A stretch of DNA of 53,714 bases from JABDCD01 sp964469525 (GTDB taxonomy: Bacteria; Pseudomonadota; Alphaproteobacteria; Rickettsiales; SXRF01). The notes under the pieces were generated by a model. The model was not told the origin of the DNA. It did no database searches and worked only from the letters and a program-made list of their open reading frames with translations. Every line of letters starts with the position of its first letter. Within the stretch, counting starts at the first letter, position 1. The stretch lies in assembly GCA_964469525.1 (NCBI GenBank), contig CAYXYU010000013.1, positions 1 through 53,714 on the forward strand. The letters are read 5' to 3'. The position numbers were made by a program, and so were the translations under genes. Positions 48,827 to 53,714 of the stretch are shown piece by piece.

Positions 48827-48847
48827 CCGCCGTAACATCCGTAACAA

Positions 48848-51800
48848 ATGCGCAAAGCCACTGGTCAGTCACAGAAGATGCGACTTTACCACTCGGCGTC
48901 CTCGCTGGTGTTGGGGCTTTTGTATGGCCTGCTTCCCGGACACGCGCATGCCAACCCGCAGGACGGCGTCATTACCTCCGGCCAGGCGATCATCACCAAC
49001 TCGGGGAATACGCTCACTGTCCAGCAATCGTCTCAGCGCGCGCTGATCGACTGGCGCACCTTCGACATTTCTCCCGGTGAGCAGACGATCTTCCAGCAGC
49101 CCTCCAGCTCGTCGCTCGCTGTCAACCGCGTCAACGCGCTCTCGCCCAGCCAGATCGACGGCGACCTGATCGCCAACGGCAACATCGTCATCATCAACCC
49201 CAACGGCGTCATCTTCGGGCAGAACGCGCGCATCGACACCAACAGCATCACCGCTACCACCAGCGACCTTGACGAGCAGACCTTCATCAGCGGCGGCAGC
49301 GTCAAGTTCCACACGCCCGGCAGCAGCAACGCGCAGGTGGTCAATAACGGCCAGATCACGGTGAAGGACGCGGGGCTGGTCGGGCTCGTCGCGCCGCATG
49401 TCGAGAATAACGGCGTCATCAACGCGCGGCTCGGCAAGGTGGTCCTGGCGTCGGGCGACAAATTTACCCTCGACCTCGCCGGCGACGGCATCACGGAAAT
49501 TTCGATCAGCCAGGAGACCCTGCACCAGCTGGTGGCGAATAACGGCATCATCCGCGCCGACGGCGGCACCATCCTGATGACCGCCGCCGCCGCGCGCGAC
49601 GCCATCGACACGCTGGTGGTCAATAACGGCACGCTGGCCGCCGACACCATCGCGCAGCAGGACGGCAAGATCATCCTCACCGCCAGCAGCGAGAACGGCA
49701 GGGTGGTCAATAACGGCATCATTACGGCGAAGGGCAACGATGCGGGTGAGCGCGGCGGCACGGTGCAGATCGCCGCCAAGACGGTGGAGCAGAAGGGCAC
49801 GATCAGCGTCGATGCAAAGGCGCAGGCGGGCAAGGTGGAGATCGCCGCCGCCGAATCCTACACCGAAACCACTGAGGCGGTGATTTCGGCGGTCTCCGAG
49901 GAAGCGGCGGGCGGGGAAGTCAACCTGCAGGGCTACAGCGTCGAGCGCGAGGGCGTCATCACGGTGGCCGGTGCGACACAGGGCGGCAGCGTTGAGATCG
50001 ACTTCACTGAGCAATATACCGACCGCGCCGGGGCTTTCATTGAGGCGAGCGCCACGCAGGGCGAGGGCGGCACGATCCATATCGAGGGCGGCGACGAAGC
50101 GACGCTGTACAGCGAGGGGGATTACATCGCCGACGGCTCCACCTTCGGCGGCACCATCAACCTGCTCTCCGGCGAGAACGTGGTGCTGGTGGGGGCGCAA
50201 CTCTCGGTGACCGGCGGCAGCGGCGGCGGTATCGTGCGGGTGGGCGGCGACTACCAGGGCGGCCCGAACTACCGCCGCTCGCGCTTCACCATGCTCGACC
50301 ACAATACGCTGGTCTATGCCGACGCGACGGACAATGGCGACGGCGGTACGGTCATCGTGTGGGCGGATCAGGCGACCGGCTTCTACGGCAGTATCTCGGC
50401 CCAGGGCGGCGCGAATGGCGGTGACGGCGGCCTCGTCGAAACCTCGGGCAAGATCTATCTCGACGCGCGCGGCAACGTGAATACGCTGGCTGCCCACGGT
50501 GCCACCGGCCTGTGGCTGCTCGACCCCACCGACATCACCATCAGCACCGCCGCCGACACCGGCACCATGAGCTGGACCGGCACCCAGTTCGAGGACGTCA
50601 CCACCACGCCCTCCAACCTCAACGTCACCACCCTCGAGACGCAGCTCGCCACCACCAACGTGCTGGTGACGACCGCCAGTGGCCTGGGCGGCACCGGCAA
50701 CATCACCGTCCAGAACGCCGTCACCTGGAGCAGCGCCAACAGCCTGACGTTGTTCGCCGATAACAATATCACGGTGAGCGCCAACATTACCTATACCGGC
50801 GCCGGAGCCGCTCTCACCCTGCAAGCCGATAACGACATCATCATTAACACCAGCGCCGACATCACCGCTACTGGTGCCGGCGCCCTCGACATCACCCTCA
50901 ACTCGAACCGCGATGGCATTGGCACCGGCGCCATCGTCATGGGCAGCGGGACCAGCCTTATCAGCAAAGGTGGGGATATCATTCTCGGCGGCGGAGCGGA
51001 TCCGACCGCCACAGCCGCGCTGGGTGATGGCACGAATGTCAGCGGTGTTAATCTGGATACTGCTACCATCGACGCCGGCGGCGGCAATATTACAATTATT
51101 GGACAGGGGAGCGGTGACGGTGGCGATTTTAATTTTGGTGTTGTGTTTTCCTCCTCCACTATCCAGACCAGTGGCACTGGCACCATTGATATTACCGGCA
51201 CCGGCGGGGGAGGCGGTACTAGTGCCAGTAATTTCGGCGTAGCAGTGGATGGCACCAGTCTTTCTGCAGAGGACGGTAATATAACCATCGATGGCACCGG
51301 CGGCGGTAGCGGCCTTGGAGGCAATCACGGCGTTAGTATTAGTGGGGTTAGTATAATTGAAACTACCGGCACAGGAATGATTGATATCACTGGTCAAGCT
51401 GGCAACGACGGGGGTGGTGGTGTTAGTCTTGCATTTTTTTCCGCTATCCGGACTACCGGCGGAGGCGCTATTACCATTGATGGGACTGGTGGCAATAGCG
51501 GTGCTTCAAATTATGGAGTATATATCGGTGGATTGGTTACCGGCAGCGGAGGATTAATTACCATCACCGGCATCGGCGGTAACAGCAGTGGTAATACCAA
51601 TACCGGAGTGTTTATCAATAGCGCCAATGCAGATGTTACTAATACCAGCAACGGTAATATTACGGTTACCGGCACCGGCGGCGGCAACACCAACAGCGGC
51701 AGCAATTATGGCGTGTATGTTAATGCCGGCGCTATTGTTAGCGCAGTTGACGGCACGGTCACCATCGACGGCACCGGCGGCGGCGCAGGCAACGGCACGG

Positions 51801-53714
51801 ATAATTATGGTGTCTATGTCACCGGTGCTAACAGCACCATCCGCACCACCGGGACGGGCGCGGTCAGCGTCACCGGGCAGGGCGGCAATACGACCGGCAG
51901 CGGTGCCAATAATCATGGCGTATATGTTGCCATCGCCAACGGCATCCGCACCACCGGCGGGGGCTCCATCACTATCGACGGCACTGGCGGCGGGAACAGC
52001 GGCGCTAATAATTGTGGTATTTATGTCACCGGCTCGATCACCGGCAGCGGCGGGCTGGTCGATATCACCGGCCAGGGCGGCAACAGCAGCGGCTCAAGTA
52101 ATTACGGTGTTCATGTTGTGGGTGCCAGTGCGGCCATCACCAACACGGGCAGTGGCGGAATTACCGTCACCGGCACCGGCGGCGGCAATACCAATAGCAG
52201 TCTAAATCATGGCATCTATTTATTAAATGGCGGCATTATCTCAGCCGTTGACGGCACGGTAACCGTTGACGGCACGGGCGGCGGTGCCGGGGCAGGTATA
52301 GTAAACTACGGTATATACATCACCGGTAACAACAGCACCATCCGCACCACGGGCACCGGTGCGGTCAGCGTCACCGGGCAGGGTGGCAATCTGGCCGGTA
52401 TTTCACAAGGTAATATGGGCATATTCGTTGCCGTCGTCAACGGCATCCAGACCACCGGTGGCGGAACGATCACCGTTGAGGGTACCGGCGGCGGGAGCGG
52501 CGATATTAACAACCACGGCGTGTATGTGGTCGGCTCGATCACTGGCAGCGGCGGGCTAGTTACTATTACCGGCACCGGCGGTAATAGCAGCGGCAATACC
52601 AATCACGGCGTGTATGTTAATCAAGGCTCTATTACAAATACCGGTAGTGGCGCCATTACGATTACCGGCACCGGCGGTGGTATTACGAACAGCGCCAGCA
52701 ATTATGGCGTTTATGTCGGCACTGGCGGCATCATCTCAGCAGTCGATGGCACGGTAACCATTGATGGCACTGGCGGTGGTGCGGGCAGCGGTGCGAATAA
52801 TTTCGGCGTGTATGTAACCGACGCCAACAGCACCATCCGCACCACCGGGACGGGCGCGGTCAGCGTCACCGGGCAGGGCGGCAATACGACCGGCAGCGGT
52901 GCCAATAATCATGGCGTATATGTTGCCATCGCCAACGGCATCCGCACCACCGGCGGGGGCTCCATCACTATCGACGGCACTGGCGGCGGGAACAGCGGCG
53001 CTAATAATTGTGGTATTTATGTCACCGGCTCGATCACCGGCAGCGGCGGGCTGGTCGATATCACCGGCCAGGGCGGCAACAGCAGCGGCTCAAGTAATTA
53101 CGGTGTTCATGTTGTGGGTGCCAGTGCGGCCATCACCAACACGGGCAGTGGCGGAATTACCGTCACCGGCACCGGCGGCGGCAATACCAATAGCAGTCTA
53201 AATCATGGCATCTATTTATTAAATGGCGGCATTATCTCAGCCGTTGACGGCACGGTAACCGTTGACGGCACGGGCGGCGGTGCCGGGGCAGGTATAGTAA
53301 ACTACGGTATATACATCACCGGTAACAACAGCACCATCCGCACCACGGGCACCGGTGCGGTCAGCGTCACCGGGCAGGGTGGCAATCTGGCCGGTATTTC
53401 ACAAGGTAATATGGGCATATTCGTTGCCGTCGTCAACGGCATCCAGACCACCGGTGGCGGAACGATCACCGTTGAGGGTACCGGCGGCGGGAGCGGCGAT
53501 ATTAACAACCACGGCGTGTATGTGGTCGGCTCGATCACTGGCAGCGGCGGGCTAGTTACTATTACCGGCACCGGCGGTAATAGCAGCGGCAATACCAATC
53601 ACGGCGTGTATGTTAATCAAGGCTCTATTACAAATACCGGTAGTGGCGCCATTACGATTACCGGCACCGGCGGTGGTATTACGAACAGCGCCAGCAATTA
53701 TGGTGTCTATCTAG
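48848..53714 (+). CDS. giant filamentous-haemagglutinin-like secreted protein (TpsA), 3' truncated by the window
   Basis: The frame is open from ATG 48848 to the window end: 1622 codons, with no stop. An alternative start is ATG 48878. The signal peptide (RLYHSASSLVLGLLYGLLPGHAHA) is followed by the TPS secretion domain (about 36-290) with the key NPNG in INPNGVIFGQNARIDTNS. A beta-helix stem follows, with the LLDPTDITIS motif near residue 560. From about residue 715 the protein is a long array of Gly/Thr/Asn-rich rungs (NYGVYV ... GSGG ... ITGTGGG), with an exact 878-bp duplication at the end. It should be exported through the neighbouring TpsB and form a surface fibre, as adhesin or contact-dependent toxin. 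No toxin domain is in view; the C-terminus is missing. A long open frame on the opposite strand (48869-51397) is a shadow. Confidence 0.92.
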   Translation, partial: MRKATGQSQKMRLYHSASSLVLGLLYGLLPGHAHANPQDGVITSGQAIITNSGNTLTVQQSSQRALIDWRTFDISPGEQTIFQQPSSSSLAVNRVNALSPSQIDGDLIANGNIVIINPNGVIFGQNARIDTNSITATTSDLDEQTFISGGSVKFHTPGSSNAQVVNNGQITVKDAGLVGLVAPHVENNGVINARLGKVVLASGDKFTLDLAGDGITEISISQETLHQLVANNGIIRADGGTILMTAAAARDAIDTLVVNNGTLAADTIAQQDGKIILTASSENGRVVNNGIITAKGNDAGERGGTVQIAAKTVEQKGTISVDAKAQAGKVEIAAAESYTETTEAVISAVSEEAAGGEVNLQGYSVEREGVITVAGATQGGSVEIDFTEQYTDRAGAFIEASATQGEGGTIHIEGGDEATLYSEGDYIADGSTFGGTINLLSGENVVLVGAQLSVTGGSGGGIVRVGGDYQGGPNYRRSRFTMLDHNTLVYADATDNGDGGTVIVWADQATGFYGSISAQGGANGGDGGLVETSGKIYLDARGNVNTLAAHGATGLWLLDPTDITISTAADTGTMSWTGTQFEDVTTTPSNLNVTTLETQLATTNVLVTTASGLGGTGNITVQNAVTWSSANSLTLFADNNITVSANITYTGAGAALTLQADNDIIINTSADITATGAGALDITLNSNRDGIGTGAIVMGSGTSLISKGGDIILGGGADPTATAALGDGTNVSGVNLDTATIDAGGGNITIIGQGSGDGGDFNFGVVFSSSTIQTSGTGTIDITGTGGGGGTSASNFGVAVDGTSLSAEDGNITIDGTGGGSGLGGNHGVSISGVSIIETTGTGMIDITGQAGNDGGGGVSLAFFSAIRTTGGGAITIDGTGGNSGASNYGVYIGGLVTGSGGLITITGIGGNSSGNTNTGVFINSANADVTNTSNGNITVTGTGGGNTNSGSNYGVYVNAGAIVSAVDGTVTIDGTGGGAGNGTDNYGVYVTGANSTIRTTGTGAVSVTGQGGNTTGSGANNHGVYVAIANGIRTTGGGSITIDGTGGGNSGANNCGIYVTGSITGSGGLVDITGQGGNSSGSSNYGVHVVGASAAITNTGSGGITVTGTGGGNTNSSLNHGIYLLNGGIISAVDGTVTVDGTGGGAGAGIVNYGIYITGNNSTIRTTGTGAVSVTGQGGNLAGISQGNMGIFVAVVNGIQTTGGGTITVEGTGGGSGDINNHGVYVVGSITGSGGLVTITGTGGNSSGNTNHGVYVNQGSITNTGSGAITITGTGGGITNSASNYGVYVGTGGIISAVDGTVTIDGTGGGAGSGANNFGVYVTDANSTIRTTGTGAVSVTGQGGNTTGSGANNHGVYVAIANGIRTTGGGSITIDGTGGGNSGANNCGIYVTGSITGSGGLVDITGQGGNSSGSSNYGVHVVGASAAITNTGSGGITVTGTGGGNTNSSLNHGIYLLNGGIISAVDGTVTVDGTGGGAGAGIVNYGIYITGNNSTIRTTGTGAVSVTGQGGNLAGISQGNMGIFVAVVNGIQTTGGGTITVEGTGGGSGDINNHGVYVVGSITGSGGLVTITGTGGNSSGNTNHGVYVNQGSITNTGSGAITITGTGGGITNSASNYGVYL
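51830..52707 (+). repeat. tpsA long direct repeat, copy 1
   Basis: 878 bp identical by eye to 52826-53703, offset 996 bp (332 codons). Each 996-bp period contains two five-rung blocks of about 166 codons that are similar but not identical. Rungs are about 30-36 residues. Confidence 0.9.
52826..53703 (+). repeat. tpsA long direct repeat, copy 2
   Basis: Second copy of the 878-bp segment. It diverges again at 53704, ten bases before the window end (GGTGTCTAT against GGCGTTTAT), so a third copy may or may not follow. Sequence reads in the same frame as copy 1. Confidence 0.9.

Noticed and set aside
48869..51397. 842-residue open frame on the minus strand opposite tpsA
   Set aside because: It is low-complexity, lacks a ribosome site, and exists because the GC-rich repeated tpsA frame leaves the opposite strand open. 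The plus frame has a signal peptide and TPS domain.
51830..53703. CRISPR-like or tandem satellite array
   Set aside because: Repeats are in frame, of varied rung length, and part of a secreted beta-helix protein; no constant short repeats with unique spacers.
1..53714. tRNA, rRNA, transposase, integrase or phage genes
   Set aside because: Gaps were read on both strands without finding a tRNA-like cloverleaf, rRNA or mobile-element protein; palindromic repeats here are non-coding by themselves.

Overview
The window reads as a chromosomal segment of a flagellated alphaproteobacterium with a GC-rich genome. The evidence is the combination of a CckA-type hybrid histidine kinase next to a flagellar export operon, a recA-alaS-icd run, a hisZ-purA pair, a TPR gene coupled to ispE, an RNase E with a large acidic insert and arginine-rich tail, and an isocitrate dehydrogenase of the Rickettsia/Thermus type. 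I cannot place it below class from sequence alone; a Rhodospirillales- or Micavibrio-like free-living lineage fits better than an obligate endosymbiont.

Layout. 1-5.1 kb: tail of an unknown gene, a sulfotransferase-like gene, a TPR lipoprotein-like gene coupled to ispE, a small unknown gene and a DsbA/ScsC-like oxidoreductase. 5.1-9.6 kb (minus strand): operon rne - RNase H-like - BepA-like M48 protease, with a structured leader of about 300 nt. 10.1-15.0 kb: periplasmic amidase, PBP1A, and prfB with the classical +1 programmed frameshift. 15.0-18.3 kb: a small metallopeptidase divergent from an AbrB/Doc toxin-antitoxin operon that overlaps mnmA. 18.3-22.1 kb: a carbonic-anhydrase fold missing two zinc ligands, and a pseudokinase coupled to a membrane protein. 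22.1-33.3 kb: housekeeping genes (purA, hisZ, SemiSWEET, pssA, psd, icd, alaS, recA) and a ceramidase-family membrane protein. 33.4-41.7 kb: cckA and two divergent flagellar blocks (flgB-flgC-fliE-fliQ-fliR-flhB on minus; csrA - FlhB C-terminal paralogue - unknown - fliO - fliP on plus). 41.7-45.7 kb: acylphosphatase, Nnr, LMW phosphatase, sulfate-binding protein, ogt. 45.7 kb to the end: an AT-rich leader followed by sapC, a two-partner-secretion transporter (tpsB) and its giant haemagglutinin-like substrate (tpsA), which runs off the window.

The most notable structure outside ordinary annotation is a set of palindromic repeat elements. One family with shared GTCAT...ATGAC ends lies inside the fliP signal-peptide region, at the 3' end of a small gene, and just upstream of recA. 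A second family lies in frame inside mnmA (with a nine-G run) and between fliE and fliQ; the two copies share an exact 22-mer. A third family (CTCTCCC-GGGAGAG hairpins) fills four intergenic gaps. In-frame copies in conserved genes resemble, in concept, the Rickettsia palindromic elements. The 3' third of tpsA shows hierarchical repeats: rungs of about 33 residues, a five-rung super-repeat of about 166 residues, and an 878-bp duplication that is identical by eye. I saw no tRNA, rRNA, CRISPR array, transposase or prophage gene.
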